NCBI RefSeq assembly: GCF_014127485.1
Contig: NZ_CP059903.1
Span: 2,294,001 to 2,358,000, forward strand
DNA: 64,000 nt
Origin: Nocardioides dongkuii
GTDB lineage: Bacteria > Actinomycetota > Actinomycetes > Propionibacteriales > Nocardioidaceae
Reading direction: 5' to 3'
This document shows, in pieces, positions 32,333 through 43,124 of the stretch. The notes under the pieces were generated by a model, which saw only the letters and a program-made list of their open reading frames with translations, searched no databases and was not told the origin of the DNA. Numbering within the stretch: the stretch's first letter is position 1; every line of letters starts with the position of its first letter. The translations under genes and the position numbers were made by a program.

Positions 32333-34438
32333 GTGAGCACTGCTGCTGGTCTGGACTGGAACGAGCTCGACGACAAGGCGGTGGACACGGCCCGGGTGCT
32401 GGCGATGGACGCCGTGCAGAAGGTCGGCAACGGCCACCCCGGCACCGCGATGAGCCTCGCGCCCGCGGCGTACCTCCTCTTCCAGAAGGTGATGCGCCAC
32501 AACCCGGCCGACCCGCACTGGCACGGCCGCGACCGGTTCGTGCTCTCCGCCGGGCACAGCTCGATCACGCTGTACGTGCAGCTGTTCCTGGGCGGCTGGG
32601 GGCTGGAGATGGACGACCTCCGCGCCCTGCGCACCTGGGGCAGCAAGACCCCGGGCCACCCCGAGCACGGCCACACCGCCGGCGTCGAGACCACGACCGG
32701 TCCCCTGGGCCAGGGCGTCGGCAACGCGATCGGCATGGCGATGGCCGCCCGCCGCGAGCGCGGCCTGCTCGACCCGTCGGCCGCCGAGGGCGACTCGGTC
32801 TTCGACCACCACGTCTACGCGATCTGCAGCGACGGCGACCTGCAGGAGGGCGTGAGCGCCGAGGCGTCCTCGATCGCCGGCACCCAGCAGCTCGGCAACC
32901 TCACGCTCGTCTACGACGCCAACCGGATCTCCATCGAGGGCGACACCGACATCGCGTTCACCGAGGACGTCGCGAAGCGGTACGAGGCGTACGGCTGGCA
33001 CGTGCAGACCGTCGACTGGACCCACGACGGCACCGGCTACACCGAGGACGTCCCGGCCCTGCACGCCGCGCTCGCCGCGGCCCGCGAGGTCACCGACCAG
33101 CCGAGCCTGGTCGTGCTGCGCACCGTCATCGCCTGGCCCGCCCCGAACGCCCAGGGCACCGGCAAGTCCCACGGCTCCGCCCTCGGCGAGGAGGAGGTCG
33201 CGGCCACCAAGGAGATCCTCGGCTTCGACCCCGCCCAGCACTTCACGGTGGCCGACGACGTCCTGACCGCCACCAGGTCGCTGGTGGAGCGGGGCAAGCA
33301 GCAGCAGGCCGAGTGGGAGGAGCGGTTCGCCGCGTGGCGTGCCGCCGCCTCGCCCGAGGTGATCGCGACCTGGGAGCGGATGCAGACCCGCGCGCTGCCC
33401 GACGACCTCGACGCCGTGCTGCCCAGCTACGACGCCGACCCCAAGGGCGTCGCCACCCGCAAGGCCTCCGGCGCGGTCATCAACGCCGTCGCGGGCGTCA
33501 TGCCCGAGCTGTGGGGCGGCTCCGCCGACCTCGCGGAGTCCAACAACACGACCATCGAGGGCGCCAAGTCCTTCGCCCCGAAGGTCCGCTCCACCGACCA
33601 GTGGGACGGCGACCCGCTCGAGGGCCGGGTGCTGCACTTCGGCATCCGCGAGCACGGCATGGGCGCGATCCTCAACGGCATCGCCCTGCACGGCGGCACC
33701 CGCGTCTTCGGCGGCACCTTCCTCACCTTCTCCGACTACATGCGCGGATCCGTGCGGCTGGCGGCGCTGATGGGCCTGCCGGTCACCTACGTGTGGACCC
33801 ACGACTCCATCGGGCTCGGCGAGGACGGCCCGACCCACCAGCCGATCGAGCACCTCGCCGCGCTCCGCGCCATCCCGGGCCTCGACGTCGTCCGACCGGC
33901 GGACGCCAACGAGACCGCGGCGGCCTGGAAGGCGGTGCTGAGCAACACTGACCGGCCCGCCGGTATCGCGCTGACCCGCCAGAACGTCCCGGTCTTCCCG
34001 CGCGGCGAGGACGGCTTCTCCGACACCTCGAACGTGCACCGCGGCGGCTACGTCCTCCTCGACACCGACGGCGGGCTGCCCGACGTCATCCTGATCGGCA
34101 CGGGCTCCGAGGTGCAGGTGGCCGTGGCCGCGCGCGAGCTGCTCGCCGCCGACGGCATCCGGGCGCGCGTGGTCTCGATGCCGTGCCGGGAGTGGTTCGA
34201 CGAGCAGGAGCCGGCGTACCGCGAGACGGTGCTCCCGCCGACCGTGAAGGCGCGCGTCTCGGTCGAGGCCGGCGTGGCGCAGGGCTGGCGCGAGATCGTC
34301 GGCGACCGCGGCCGGATCGTCTCCATCGACACCTACGGCGCCTCGGCGGACTACCAGCGGATCTACCAGGAGTACGGCATCACCGGCGAGGCCGTGGCCG
34401 ACGCCGCGCGCGACAGCATCCGGGTCTCGACCGACTGA
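32333..34438 (+). CDS. tkt: Transketolase
   Basis: A 701-residue transketolase that moves two-carbon units between sugar phosphates with thiamine diphosphate. The cofactor motif [13 protein letters not shown]...[10 protein letters not shown] is complete, the catalytic His region [10 protein letters not shown] is present, and the middle domain has the Glu of [10 protein letters not shown]. It is the first gene of the pentose phosphate operon. Start GTG at 32333 with GAGAGGA upstream; the -10 at 32294 leaves a leader of about 30 bases. Confidence 0.97.
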   Translation: MSTAAGLDWNELDDKAVDTARVLAMDAVQKVGNGHPGTAMSLAPAAYLLFQKVMRHNPADPHWHGRDRFVLSAGHSSITLYVQLFLGGWGLEMDDLRALRTWGSKTPGHPEHGHTAGVETTTGPLGQGVGNAIGMAMAARRERGLLDPSAAEGDSVFDHHVYAICSDGDLQEGVSAEASSIAGTQQLGNLTLVYDANRISIEGDTDIAFTEDVAKRYEAYGWHVQTVDWTHDGTGYTEDVPALHAALAAAREVTDQPSLVVLRTVIAWPAPNAQGTGKSHGSALGEEEVAATKEILGFDPAQHFTVADDVLTATRSLVERGKQQQAEWEERFAAWRAAASPEVIATWERMQTRALPDDLDAVLPSYDADPKGVATRKASGAVINAVAGVMPELWGGSADLAESNNTTIEGAKSFAPKVRSTDQWDGDPLEGRVLHFGIREHGMGAILNGIALHGGTRVFGGTFLTFSDYMRGSVRLAALMGLPVTYVWTHDSIGLGEDGPTHQPIEHLAALRAIPGLDVVRPADANETAAAWKAVLSNTDRPAGIALTRQNVPVFPRGEDGFSDTSNVHRGGYVLLDTDGGLPDVILIGTGSEVQVAVAARELLAADGIRARVVSMPCREWFDEQEPAYRETVLPPTVKARVSVEAGVAQGWREIVGDRGRIVSIDTYGASADYQRIYQEYGITGEAVADAARDSIRVSTD

Positions 34439-34498
34439 GGTCGGGGTACCCCACCAGGGTCCGGTCCCGGGCCCACCGTCTCGACCCCAGGAGGAACC

Positions 34499-35605
34499 AT
34501 GACTGACCGCTTGAAGGCGCTCGCCGACGCGGGCGTGTCCATCTGGCTCGACGACCTCTCGCGCGAGCGCATCGAGACCGGCAACCTCGCCGACCTCGTC
34601 AAGGAGAAGTCGGTGGTCGGCGTCACGACCAACCCCACGATCTTCGCGAGCGCCATCGCCAACGGAGAGCGGTACGACGACCAGGTGCGCAAGCTGGTCG
34701 CCGACGGCCGGCCGGTCGAGGAGGTCGTCTTCGAGCTGACCACCGAGGACGTCCGCAACGCCTGCGACGTCTTCGCCCCCGTGGCCGAGCAGACGGCGCA
34801 CGACGGCCGGGTGTCGATCGAGGTCGAGCCCGACCTCGCCAACGACACCGACGGCACCCTGGCCTCGGCCCGGGCCCTGTGGGCGGCCGTGGACCGCCCC
34901 AACGCGCTGATCAAGATCCCCGCGACCAAGGAGGGCCTGCCGGCCATCACCGCCGCCGTCGCCGAGGGCATCAGCGTCAACGTGACGCTCATCTTCGGCG
35001 AGGAGCGCTACCGCGAGGTGCTGGACGCCTACCTGTCCGGCCTCGAGCAGGCGCGGGCCGCCGGGCACGACCTGTCCACGATCCGCTCGGTCGCCTCGTT
35101 CTTCATCTCCCGCGTCGACGGCGAGGTCGACAAGCGCCTCGACGCGATCGGGAGCGACGAGGCGCTGGCGCTGCGCGGCCAGGCGGCCGTCGCCAACGCC
35201 CGGGTCGCGTACGGCGCGTTCCAGGAGGTCCTGGCCAGCGACCGGTGGCGCTCGCTCGCCGAGGCCGGGGCCAACCCGCAGCGTCCCCTGTGGGCCTCCA
35301 CCGGCGTGAAGAACCCCGACTACGACGACACCCTCTACGTCGCCGAGCTGGTCGTCGCCGACACCGTCAACACGATGCCGGAGAAGACCCTCGAGGCGTT
35401 CGCCGACCACGGCGAGGTGCGCGGCGACCGGGTCTCCGGCCAGGCCGACGAGGCGCGGGCGCTGCTGGAGCGGCTGACCGCCATCGGGGTCGACTTCCCC
35501 GACGTGCTGGTCACCCTCGAGCACGAGGGCGTCGACAAGTTCAAGAAGTCCTGGATCGAGCTCGTCGAGACCGTCGAGGGCCAGATGGAGAAGGTCGGGA
35601 AGTGA
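34499..35605 (+). CDS. tal: Transaldolase
   Basis: A 368-residue transaldolase of the longer actinobacterial type. The Schiff-base Lys lies in [16 protein letters not shown], and [14 protein letters not shown] is the signature at the barrel start. It transfers a dihydroxyacetone unit in the non-oxidative pentose phosphate branch. The ATG follows CCAGGAGGAACC. It is separated from tkt by 60 bases and coupled to pgi by a GTGA overlap. Confidence 0.97.
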   Translation: MTDRLKALADAGVSIWLDDLSRERIETGNLADLVKEKSVVGVTTNPTIFASAIANGERYDDQVRKLVADGRPVEEVVFELTTEDVRNACDVFAPVAEQTAHDGRVSIEVEPDLANDTDGTLASARALWAAVDRPNALIKIPATKEGLPAITAAVAEGISVNVTLIFGEERYREVLDAYLSGLEQARAAGHDLSTIRSVASFFISRVDGEVDKRLDAIGSDEALALRGQAAVANARVAYGAFQEVLASDRWRSLAEAGANPQRPLWASTGVKNPDYDDTLYVAELVVADTVNTMPEKTLEAFADHGEVRGDRVSGQADEARALLERLTAIGVDFPDVLVTLEHEGVDKFKKSWIELVETVEGQMEKVGK

Positions 35606-37263
35606 CCGACGCGCCCGTGGACCCGACGTCGACCCCCTCCTGGTCGCGCCTGGCGACCCGGGCGGAGGGGTTCGACCCCGACCTGCGCGGCTGGTTCGCC
35701 TCCGACCCCGACCGGGCCGCCCGGCTCACCTTCACCGCGGGCGACCTGGTCGTGGACCTGTCGAAGTCGCTGGTCGACGACGACGTCCTCGCGGCGCTCC
35801 TCGCGCTCGCGGACGAGGTCGGGCTGGCGGAGCGCCGCGACGCGATGTTCCGCGGCGACCACGTCAACGTCACCGAGGACCGCGCGGTCCTGCACACCGC
35901 GCTGCGGCTGCCCGCGGACGCCACCCTGGAGGTCGACGGCCAGGACGTCGTCGCCGACGTGCACGAGGTCCTGGGGCGGGTCTACGCGTTCGCCGAGCGG
36001 GTGCGCAGCGGTGCGTGGACCGGCGCCACGGGCGAGCGGATCCGCACGGTGGTCAACATCGGCATCGGCGGGTCCGACCTGGGTCCGGTGATGGCCTACG
36101 AGGCGCTGGCGCCGTACCGCCAGGACGGGCTGGAGTGCCGGTTCATCAGCAACATCGACCCGACCGACGCCGCGACCACCCTCGCCGGCCTCGACCCGGC
36201 GTCGACGCTGTTCATCGTCTCCAGCAAGACCTTCGGCACCCTGGAGACGCTCACCAACGCGCGGCTGTGCAAGCAGTGGCTGCTCGACGGCCTCGGCGAG
36301 GCGGCCGCAGGCGACGGCGCGGACGCGGTCGCGAAGCACTTCGTCGCGGTCTCCACCGCGCTCGACAAGGTCGCCGACTTCGGGATCGACCCCGACAACG
36401 CGTTCGGGTTCTGGGACTGGGTCGGCGGCCGCTACTCCCTCGACTCCGCGATCGGCACGTCGCTGGTGATCGCGGTGGGTCCGGAGCGGTTCGCCGAGCT
36501 GCTCGCCGGCTTCCACACGATGGACGAGCACTTCCGGACCACCGAGACCGCACGCAACGTGCCGGCGCTGATGGGCCTGCTCAACGTCTGGTACGCCGAC
36601 CACCTCGGCGCGGCGAGCCACGCGGTGCTCCCCTACTCCCAGCTGCTGCACCGGTTCCCGGCGTACCTCCAGCAGCTGACGATGGAGTCCAACGGCAAGG
36701 GCGTGCGCTGGGACGGCAGCCCGGTCACCACGCAGACCGGTGAGGTGTTCTGGGGCGAGCCCGGCACCAACGGCCAGCACGCGTTCTACCAGCTGCTGCA
36801 CCAGGGCACCCGGCTGGTGCCGGCCGACTTCATCGCGTTCGCGAACCCGGCGTACCCCCTGGTGGACGGCGAGAACGACGTCCACGAGCTGTTCCTGGCC
36901 AACTTCCTGGCCCAGACCCGGGCGCTGGCGTTCGGGAAGACCGCCGACGAGGTCCGCGCGGAGGGCACCGACGAGGCCGTCGTCCCGGCCCGGGTGTTCA
37001 CCGGCAACCGGCCGACCGTCTCGATCATGGCCCCGGCGCTGACGCCGGCGGTGCTCGGCCAGCTGGTCGCGCTCTACGAGCACCTCACGTTCGTCCAGGG
37101 CGTCGTCTGGGGCATCGACAGCTTCGACCAGTGGGGCGTCGAGCTCGGCAAGCAGCTGGCCCAGGAGGTCGGCCCGGCGCTCGCCGGAGATGCCGACGCG
37201 CTCGCCGAGCAGGACCCCTCGACGCGGGCGCTCATCGACTACTACCGCGAGCACCGGCGATGA
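35602..37263 (+). CDS. pgi: Glucose-6-phosphate isomerase
   Basis: A 553-residue isomerase linking glucose-6-phosphate and fructose-6-phosphate. Conserved stretches are [19 protein letters not shown], the [13 protein letters not shown] phosphate-binding loop, [11 protein letters not shown] and [17 protein letters not shown] with the catalytic residues. The start (GTG) overlaps the tal stop and its stop overlaps the zwf start (ATGA), so it is embedded in the operon. Confidence 0.96.
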   Translation: MTDAPVDPTSTPSWSRLATRAEGFDPDLRGWFASDPDRAARLTFTAGDLVVDLSKSLVDDDVLAALLALADEVGLAERRDAMFRGDHVNVTEDRAVLHTALRLPADATLEVDGQDVVADVHEVLGRVYAFAERVRSGAWTGATGERIRTVVNIGIGGSDLGPVMAYEALAPYRQDGLECRFISNIDPTDAATTLAGLDPASTLFIVSSKTFGTLETLTNARLCKQWLLDGLGEAAAGDGADAVAKHFVAVSTALDKVADFGIDPDNAFGFWDWVGGRYSLDSAIGTSLVIAVGPERFAELLAGFHTMDEHFRTTETARNVPALMGLLNVWYADHLGAASHAVLPYSQLLHRFPAYLQQLTMESNGKGVRWDGSPVTTQTGEVFWGEPGTNGQHAFYQLLHQGTRLVPADFIAFANPAYPLVDGENDVHELFLANFLAQTRALAFGKTADEVRAEGTDEAVVPARVFTGNRPTVSIMAPALTPAVLGQLVALYEHLTFVQGVVWGIDSFDQWGVELGKQLAQEVGPALAGDADALAEQDPSTRALIDYYREHRR

Positions 37264-38786
37264 CGGCGTACGTCAACCCGCTGCGGGACCCGGCCGACCG
37301 GCGGCTCCCCCGCATCGCGGGACCGTGCGGGATGGTGCTCTTCGGGGTCACCGGCGACCTGTCGCGCAAGAAGCTGATGCCGGCGATCTACGACCTGGCA
37401 AACCGCGGCCTGCTGCCGCCGGGGTTCTCCCTCGTCGGGTTCGCGCGCCGGGACTGGGCCGACCAGGACTTCGCCCAGATCGTGCACGACTCGGTGAAGG
37501 CGTACGCGCGCACCGAGTTCCGCGAGGAGGTCTGGCGCCAGCTCGCCGAGGGGATCCGTTTCGTCCCGGGCAACTTCGACGACGACCACGCGTTCGCCGA
37601 GCTGCGCCGTACCGTCGAGGAGCTCGACGAGGTGCGCGGCACCGGCGGCAACCACGCGTTCTACCTGGCGATCCCGCCGGGGTTCTTCGGCGACGTCGTG
37701 GGCCAGCTGAAGGAGCACGGGCTCGCCGAGTCCCCGGACGGGTCCTGGCGGCGCGTGGTCGTGGAGAAGCCCTTCGGCCACGACCTGGAGTCGGCCCGCG
37801 AGCTGGACCGCGTCCTCGCGGACGTCTTCCCCGAGGACTCGGTCTTCCGGATCGACCACTACCTCGGCAAGGAGACGGTCCAGAACATCCTGGCGGTCCG
37901 GTTCGCCAACACGATGTTCGAGCCGCTGTGGAACGCGCAGTACGTCGACCACGTGCAGATCACCATGGCCGAGGACGTCGGCATCGGCGGCCGGGCCGGC
38001 TACTACGACGGCATCGGCGCCGCGCGCGACGTGATCCAGAACCACCTGCTCCAGCTGATGGCCCTGGTCGCGATGGAGGAGCCGGCGTCCTTCTCCGCCC
38101 AGAGCCTGCGCACCGAGAAGCAGAAGCTGCTCTCGGCGGTCTCCCTCCCCCGCCGCCTCGACCTGACCACCGCGCGCGGGCAGTACGCCGCGGGCTGGGC
38201 GGGCGGCAAGAAGGTCACCGGCTTCCTCGAGGAGGAGGGCGTCGACGCGCACTCGACCACCGAGACGTACGCCGCCGTCACGCTGCACGTCGAGAACCGG
38301 CGCTGGGCCGGCGTCCCGTTCTACCTGCGCACCGGGAAGCGCCTGGGCCGCCGGGTCACCGAGGTCGCGGTCGTGTTCAAGCGCGCCCCCCACCAGCCGT
38401 TCAGCGCGACCTCGGTCGAGGAGCTGACCCAGAACGCCCTGGTGATCCGGGTGCAGCCCGACGAGGGGATCACGGTGCGGTTCGGGTCCAAGGTGCCGGG
38501 CACCCAGCTGGAGATCCGCGACGTCAACATGGACTTCGTCTACGGCGGGTCGTTCACCGAGTCCTCCCCGGAGGCCTACGAGCGGCTGATCCTCGACGTG
38601 CTCCTCGGCGACCCGCCACTCTTCCCGCACCGCGACGAGGTCGAGCTGTCCTGGAAGATCCTCGACCCGGTCCTCGAGGCGTGGGCCCGCAAGGGCGCCC
38701 CGGAGCCGTACCCGTCCGGCGGCTGGGGTCCCGAGTCCGCCGACGCGATGCTCGCCCGCGACGGCCGGGTCTGGCGGCGCCCGTGA
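37260..38786 (+). CDS. zwf: Glucose-6-phosphate 1-dehydrogenase
   Basis: A 508-residue NADP-dependent dehydrogenase for the first oxidative step. The Rossmann motif is [18 protein letters not shown], and the catalytic segment RIDHYLGKE carries the essential Asp-His and Lys. Its ATG overlaps the pgi stop. The next gene, opcA, encodes its assembly/activity factor, 19 bases downstream. Confidence 0.97.
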   Translation: MTAYVNPLRDPADRRLPRIAGPCGMVLFGVTGDLSRKKLMPAIYDLANRGLLPPGFSLVGFARRDWADQDFAQIVHDSVKAYARTEFREEVWRQLAEGIRFVPGNFDDDHAFAELRRTVEELDEVRGTGGNHAFYLAIPPGFFGDVVGQLKEHGLAESPDGSWRRVVVEKPFGHDLESARELDRVLADVFPEDSVFRIDHYLGKETVQNILAVRFANTMFEPLWNAQYVDHVQITMAEDVGIGGRAGYYDGIGAARDVIQNHLLQLMALVAMEEPASFSAQSLRTEKQKLLSAVSLPRRLDLTTARGQYAAGWAGGKKVTGFLEEEGVDAHSTTETYAAVTLHVENRRWAGVPFYLRTGKRLGRRVTEVAVVFKRAPHQPFSATSVEELTQNALVIRVQPDEGITVRFGSKVPGTQLEIRDVNMDFVYGGSFTESSPEAYERLILDVLLGDPPLFPHRDEVELSWKILDPVLEAWARKGAPEPYPSGGWGPESADAMLARDGRVWRRP

Positions 38787-38805
38787 CGACCCCGAGGAGC
38801 ACCCC

Positions 38806-39777
38806 GTGATCGAGCTGACCGACACCGACTCCGCCGGCATCGCCGCCGAGCTGGTGCGCGCACGGATCCGCGCCGGCAGCCCCGCGATGGGCATGGTGAT
38901 GACGCTCATCATCGTCGTCGACGAGGACGAGGCCGAGGAGGCGATGCACGTCGCCCGCCAGGCAGCCCACGAGCACCCGGCCCGGGTCCTCGGCGTGATC
39001 CTCGGCGACGGCCGGGGCACGGGCGTGGTGAACGCCCAGGTCGGCACCGGCTCCGGCTGGAGCGGCGAGACCGCGCTGATCCGGCTCAAGGGCGAGGTGG
39101 TCAAGCACCCCGAGTCGGTCGTGCTCCCACTGCTGCTGCCCGACTCCCCCGTCGCGGTGTGGTGGCCGAACGACCCGCCCGCCGACCCGGCCGCCGACCC
39201 GCTCGGGCGGCTGAGCCAGCGCCGGATCACCGACGCCGCCGGGGCCACCCGGGCCCGCTCGACGGTCCTGCAGACCCAGTGCGCCCGCTACGTGCGCGGC
39301 AACACCGACCTCGCCTGGACCCGGATCACCCCCTGGCGGGCCCTGCTCGCCGCCGCCCTGGACCAGCAGCACCTGAAGGTCACCGCCGCCTCCGTCGAGG
39401 CGGAGCGGGTCAGCCCGTCCGCCGACCTGCTGGTCGCCTGGCTGGCCGACCGGCTCGGCGTCGAGGTGTCCCGCCGGAGCTCCGGCGGGCCGGGCATCAC
39501 CGAGGTGGTGATGGAGACCGCCGAGGGACCCATCCGGATCACCCGCTCCGACGGGCGGCTCGCCACCTTCTCCTCCCCCGACCGTCCCGACCGGCCGATC
39601 GCGCTCAAGCGCCGCGAGCTGCCCGCCCTGCTCGCCGAGGAGCTCCGCCGGCTCGACGAGGACGACGTGTACGCCGCCACCGCCCGCTACCTCACCCGGC
39701 AGGCGGACACGAAGACCGCCAAGACCTCCACGAAGGCCCCCCGCAAGACCGCCAGCAGGAAGAAGGCACGCCGGTGA
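38806..39777 (+). CDS. opcA: OpcA, glucose-6-phosphate dehydrogenase assembly protein
   Basis: A 323-residue OpcA, required in actinobacteria and cyanobacteria for active Zwf oligomers. It shows the VWWPNDPPADPAADPLGRL core found across the family. A lysine/alanine-rich C-terminal tail of about 30 residues is appended. The GTG at 38806 has GAGGAG upstream, and the stop overlaps the pgl start (GTGA). Confidence 0.94.
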   Translation: MIELTDTDSAGIAAELVRARIRAGSPAMGMVMTLIIVVDEDEAEEAMHVARQAAHEHPARVLGVILGDGRGTGVVNAQVGTGSGWSGETALIRLKGEVVKHPESVVLPLLLPDSPVAVWWPNDPPADPAADPLGRLSQRRITDAAGATRARSTVLQTQCARYVRGNTDLAWTRITPWRALLAAALDQQHLKVTAASVEAERVSPSADLLVAWLADRLGVEVSRRSSGGPGITEVVMETAEGPIRITRSDGRLATFSSPDRPDRPIALKRRELPALLAEELRRLDEDDVYAATARYLTRQADTKTAKTSTKAPRKTASRKKARR

Positions 39778-40520
39778 CCACACCCCGCATCGAGGTCCAC
39801 GAGGACGCCGCCGGCCTGGCCACGGCGGTCGCCGGCGAGCTCCTCACCCGGCTCGCCGACGCCCAGGAGTCCGGGCACCTCCCGCAGATCGTGCTCACCG
39901 GCGGCAGCATCGCCGAGGCGCTGCACCGCGAGGTCGCCCGGCTCGCCGCCTCCTCCCCCGTCGACTGGTCGCACGTCGTCGTCTGGTGGGGCGACGAGCG
40001 CTTCGTCGCCCCCGACTCCTCCGACCGCAACGCGGTCGACGCCCGCGCCGCGTTCCTCGACGTCCTCGGCGTGCCCGCCGCGAACGTCCACGAGGTGCCC
40101 GCCACCGACGCCGCGGCCGACGTCGACGCCGCGGCCGCGGCGTACGCCGAGGCGCTACGGGAGCACGGTCCGGCCTCGGGCGGCTTCGACGTCGTCATGC
40201 TCGGGGTCGGTCCCGACGGGCACGTCGCGTCGCTGTTCCCCGGCCACCCGGCACTCGACGTCGCCGGCGTCGACACGGTCGGTGTCACCGGGTCCCCCAA
40301 GCCGCCGCCGGAGCGGGTCTCGCTGACCTTCGAGGCCCTCGGCCGGGCCACCTCGGTGTGGTTCCTGGTCAGCGGCGAGGGCAAGGCCGAGGCGGTCGCC
40401 CGCGCGCACTCCGGCACCCCCGACGCCCCGGTCGACCGCCACGACGTCCCCGCCGCCGGCGTCACCGGCCGCGAGGAGACCATCTGGTTCCTCGACCGGG
40501 CCTCCGCCTCCCGTCTCTGA
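39774..40520 (+). CDS. pgl: 6-phosphogluconolactonase
   Basis: A 248-residue DevB-type lactonase that opens 6-phosphoglucono-lactone, the product of Zwf. LTGGSIAEAL, WWGDERFV, LGVGPDGHVASLFPG and the C-terminal strands are typical of the NagB-fold family. Last gene of the pentose phosphate operon. The first copy of the 22-base repeat begins 12 bases after its stop. Confidence 0.94.
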   Translation: MTTPRIEVHEDAAGLATAVAGELLTRLADAQESGHLPQIVLTGGSIAEALHREVARLAASSPVDWSHVVVWWGDERFVAPDSSDRNAVDARAAFLDVLGVPAANVHEVPATDAAADVDAAAAAYAEALREHGPASGGFDVVMLGVGPDGHVASLFPGHPALDVAGVDTVGVTGSPKPPPERVSLTFEALGRATSVWFLVSGEGKAEAVARAHSGTPDAPVDRHDVPAAGVTGREETIWFLDRASASRL

Positions 40521-40531
40521 CCCCCTTCCCC

Positions 40532-40553
40532 GCCGAGTCGGCGCTTGTGTCCG
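40532..40553 (-). repeat. Repeat copy 1 (inverted relative to copies 2 and 3)
   Basis: The reverse complement reads CGGACACAAGCGCCGACTCG followed by GC. It contains the small palindrome GCCGA-G-TCGGC. It lies between pgl and the DUF559-like gene and faces copies 2 and 3 on the other side of that gene. Confidence 0.85.
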
Positions 40554-40615
40554 GGTTCTCCACAGGCTGACGGCGCGGGGCTGCGCCGCGGCGTACGGTC
40601 GCGGACCCTCGGGTC

Positions 40616-41584
40616 ATGGACCTCCTGGACTGCCTCCAGCACCGCCGCCTGGACGAGACCTTCCCGCTCCCGGCCGACGCTCCCTTCACCTTTGCGGCGG
40701 CGCGTGAGTCCGGAGTGTCCCGTCGACAGCTGCGGGACCTCGTCGAGCACGGCCTCCTGCGCCGCCCGCTCCGAGGTGTGTACGTCGCGGCCGCGCTGCG
40801 CGACGACGTCGCGCTCCGGGCGGCGTGCCTCGCGCTCGTCGTACCTCCCGACTGCGTGGTGGTCGACCGGCACGCGGGCTGGCTGCTCGGGGCGGAGATG
40901 GTGCTCGCGCCCGGCGAGCACCTCGACCTGCGGCCGCTCTCGCTGTTCCGGCCCTCGGGGCACGGCCGGCTGCGCAACGGCCTCGCCGACAGCGGCGAGC
41001 GCAACCTGACCCGCGGCGACGTCACCGAGGTCCACGGGCTCGCGGTGACGACCCCGATCCGCACCGCGTGGGACCTCGGCCGGGTGCGGTGGACCGACGA
41101 GGCGATCACCGGTCTCGACGCGATGCTGCGCACCGGCGCGTTCACCCGCGAGGAGCTCCTGGCCGGGGTCGAGCGCTTCCGCGGGATGCGGTGGGTGCGG
41201 ACCCTCCGCGCGGTCGCGCCGCACGCCGACGGGCGCTCGGAGTCACCCGGTGAGTCCGTGCTGCGGCTGCGCTGCATCGACAACGGCGTGCTGACCATGC
41301 GCCCGCAGGTCGAGGTGTGGGACCGCGGCCGCTTCGTCGCGCGGCTCGACCTCGGCGACGAGGACCTCGCGGGCGGCTTCGAGTACGACGGGGACGAGTG
41401 GCACACCAGCCCCGAGCAGCGCGCCCACGACCGCGACCGTCGTACGGCGACCGCGGACGCGGGCTGGCTCGTCGAGCCGTTCGTGGCGGCCGACGTCTTC
41501 GGTCCCCGGCGTACGTGCGACCGGCGGATCGTGGAGCTCGTGCAGCGGGCGCGAGTGCGGCGCGGGCTCAGTCGCTGGATCTAG
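40616..41584 (+). CDS. AbiEi-like N-terminus with DUF559-type C-terminus
   Basis: A 322-residue protein. The N-terminal ~90 residues resemble the winged-helix antitoxin domain of AbiEi-type proteins (RRQLRDLVEHGLLRRPLRGVY). The C-terminal ~110 residues match the DUF559/Vsr-like nuclease fold (EVWDRGRFVARLDL, FEYDGDEWH, with a later Arg-rich helix). No AbiEii toxin partner is adjacent. Such genes are common as scattered singletons in actinobacteria; function is unknown. The ATG start lacks a clear ribosome site. Copies of a 21-22 base repeat flank the gene, suggesting it moved in as a unit. Confidence 0.75.
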   Translation: MDLLDCLQHRRLDETFPLPADAPFTFAAARESGVSRRQLRDLVEHGLLRRPLRGVYVAAALRDDVALRAACLALVVPPDCVVVDRHAGWLLGAEMVLAPGEHLDLRPLSLFRPSGHGRLRNGLADSGERNLTRGDVTEVHGLAVTTPIRTAWDLGRVRWTDEAITGLDAMLRTGAFTREELLAGVERFRGMRWVRTLRAVAPHADGRSESPGESVLRLRCIDNGVLTMRPQVEVWDRGRFVARLDLGDEDLAGGFEYDGDEWHTSPEQRAHDRDRRTATADAGWLVEPFVAADVFGPRRTCDRRIVELVQRARVRRGLSRWI

Positions 41585-41588
41585 TCGG

Positions 41589-41609
41589 CGGACACAAGCG
41601 CCGACTCGG
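41589..41609 (+). repeat. Repeat copy 2
   Basis: CGGACACAAGCGCCGACTCG plus G, four bases after the DUF559-like gene stop. Direct orientation with copy 3, inverted to copy 1. Confidence 0.85.
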
Positions 41610-41619
41610 GGTACCCCTG

Positions 41620-41641
41620 CGGACACAAGCGCCGACTCGGC
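41620..41641 (+). repeat. Repeat copy 3
   Basis: CGGACACAAGCGCCGACTCG plus GC, 31 bases after copy 2. The stretch between copies 2 and 3 is GTACCCCTG-like. Only two direct copies are present, so it is not a CRISPR array. Confidence 0.85.
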
Positions 41642-41665
41642 GTACCTAGCCGGCGCCGGAGAACG

Positions 41666-42025
41666 TCAGAAGATCAGGTCGCCCGACTTGCGGCGGGAGC
41701 GGAGCAGGGCGAGCGCCTCGTCGAGGATGTCGGCCGCCTCCTTGTCGGAGCGCCGCTCCTTCACGTAGGCGAGGTGGGTCTTGTACGGCTCGACCTTGGT
41801 CGCCGGCGGGGCGTTGTCGGAGTCGCGGCCCGCGGGCAGCCCGCACTTGGGGCAGTCCCACGAGTCCGGGACGGTCGCCTCGATGGAGAAGGCCACGACC
41901 GAGCTGTGGTCCCGGGAGCAGAAGTAGGTGATCGCCTGCCGCGGCGCGGCGTCGCCCCGCTCGGCCTCGCCCATCGGGCCGGCCCCGACCCGGCTCCCGC
42001 GAATCGCGTTTCCTCCACCAGCCAC
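41666..42025 (-). CDS. rbpA: RbpA, RNA polymerase-binding transcription activator
   Basis: A 119-residue RbpA, an actinobacterial protein that binds the beta subunit and the primary sigma factor and stabilises open complexes. The core has the CSRDH and CPKCG Cys pairs, a basic linker and the C-terminal sigma-binding helix (ADILDEALALLRSRR). The N-terminus of ~30 residues is longer than in Mycobacterium. Start GTG at 42025 with GGAGG-like purines only inside the frame; a later start is possible. Confidence 0.93.
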   Translation of the reverse strand: MAGGGNAIRGSRVGAGPMGEAERGDAAPRQAITYFCSRDHSSVVAFSIEATVPDSWDCPKCGLPAGRDSDNAPPATKVEPYKTHLAYVKERRSDKEAADILDEALALLRSRRKSGDLIF

Positions 42026-42054
42026 GTGACGCCGTCCTGTCTGTTCGTCGTTAG

Positions 42055-42288
42055 TTACGGGTAGGCGAGCAGCAGGCCCAGCGCGATCACGCAGGCGAAC
42101 CAGATCACGCCGATGCCGACCGTGAACCGGTCGAGGTTGCGTTCGGCGACCGAGGAGCCGCCCAGGGAGCTGGAGACGCCGCCTCCGAACATGTCGGAGA
42201 GGCCGCCACCGCGTCCCTTGTGCAGGAGCACCATGAGGATCATGAGGGCGCTCGTGATCATGAGCACGACGGTGAAGACGGTAGTCAC
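42055..42288 (-). CDS. secG: SecG protein translocase subunit
   Basis: A 77-residue protein with two membrane helices (about 1-22 and 55-75) joined by the Gly/Ser-rich loop GGGLSDMFGGGVSSSLGGSS found in SecG. It assists SecYE in protein export. It follows tpiA, the conserved order in many actinobacteria. Start GTG at 42288. Confidence 0.93.
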   Translation of the reverse strand: MTTVFTVVLMITSALMILMVLLHKGRGGGLSDMFGGGVSSSLGGSSVAERNLDRFTVGIGVIWFACVIALGLLLAYP

Positions 42289-42319
42289 GTGTCGGAATCC
42301 TACGTCACGTCTGCCGCGG

Positions 42320-43120
42320 TCACAGGACCGGCATGTCGTAGTAGCGGCAGATGCCGCCGAACTCGTCCACCTGGAGGCTCGCGCCGCCCACCAGGCACCC
42401 GTCGACGTCGTCCTCGGCCATGATCCCGCCGACGTTGGCGGCCTTCACCGATCCGCCGTACAGCACGCGTACGGCGTCCGCCGCGGCGTCGCCGTGCTCC
42501 TCGCGGACGAAGGCACGCACCGCGGCGCAGACCTCCTGCGCGTCGGCCGGGGTGGCGACCTCACCGGTGCCGATCGCCCACACGGGCTCGTAGGCCACGA
42601 CCAGCCCGGTGACCTGCTCGGCGGAGAACCCCGCCAGCGAGCCGCGGACCTGCTCGACCACGACGGCCACCTGCTCGCCCGCCTGGCGGGTCTCCAGGCC
42701 CTCCCCGACGCACACGATCGGCGTCATGCCGGCCGCGAGCGCCCGGTGCGCCTTGGCGTTGACGACCTCGTCGGTCTCGCCGTGGTGCTCGCGCCGCTCG
42801 GAGTGCCCGACGACGACGTAGGAGCAGCCGAGCTTGCTCAGCATCGACGCGGAGATCTCGCCGGTGTAGGCGCCGGACTCGTGCACGGAGACGTCCTGGG
42901 CGCCGTACTTCACCGACAGCCGGTCACCGTCGACGAGCGTCTGCACCGACCGCAGGTCGGTGAAGGGCGGTACGACGAGCACCTCGACCTTCGCGTAGTC
43001 GTGGCGCTTGTCCGACAGCGTCCAGGCGAGCTTCTGGACCAGCACCACCGCTTCCTGGTGGTTGAGGTTCATCTTCCAGTTGCCCGCCATGAGCGGGACC
43101 CGGGCCGCAGCCTTCGCCAT
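42320..43120 (-). CDS. tpiA: Triosephosphate isomerase
   Basis: A 266-residue TIM barrel. The catalytic Lys (GNWKMN), His (VVGHSERR) and Glu ([11 protein letters not shown]) are all present. It interconverts glyceraldehyde-3-phosphate and dihydroxyacetone phosphate. The ATG at 43120 follows GGAGG at nine bases and lies four bases after the pgk stop, so tpiA, pgk and gap form one operon. Confidence 0.97.
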   Translation of the reverse strand: MAKAAARVPLMAGNWKMNLNHQEAVVLVQKLAWTLSDKRHDYAKVEVLVVPPFTDLRSVQTLVDGDRLSVKYGAQDVSVHESGAYTGEISASMLSKLGCSYVVVGHSERREHHGETDEVVNAKAHRALAAGMTPIVCVGEGLETRQAGEQVAVVVEQVRGSLAGFSAEQVTGLVVAYEPVWAIGTGEVATPADAQEVCAAVRAFVREEHGDAAADAVRVLYGGSVKAANVGGIMAEDDVDGCLVGGASLQVDEFGGICRYYDMPVL

Positions 43121-43124
43121 GCGT

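Noticed and set aside
31277..35524. A 1415-codon reverse frame including ctaB and the complement of tkt and tal
   Set aside because: Only the last 319 codons (ctaB) show a real protein; the rest is antisense to strongly supported transketolase and transaldolase.
40616..41584. A complete AbiE toxin-antitoxin pair
   Set aside because: Only an AbiEi-like N-terminal domain is present and no AbiEii nucleotidyltransferase gene is next to it.
41589..41641. CRISPR array
   Set aside because: Only two direct copies 31 bases apart with a ~10-base gap, a third copy inverted 1 kb away, and no cas genes.
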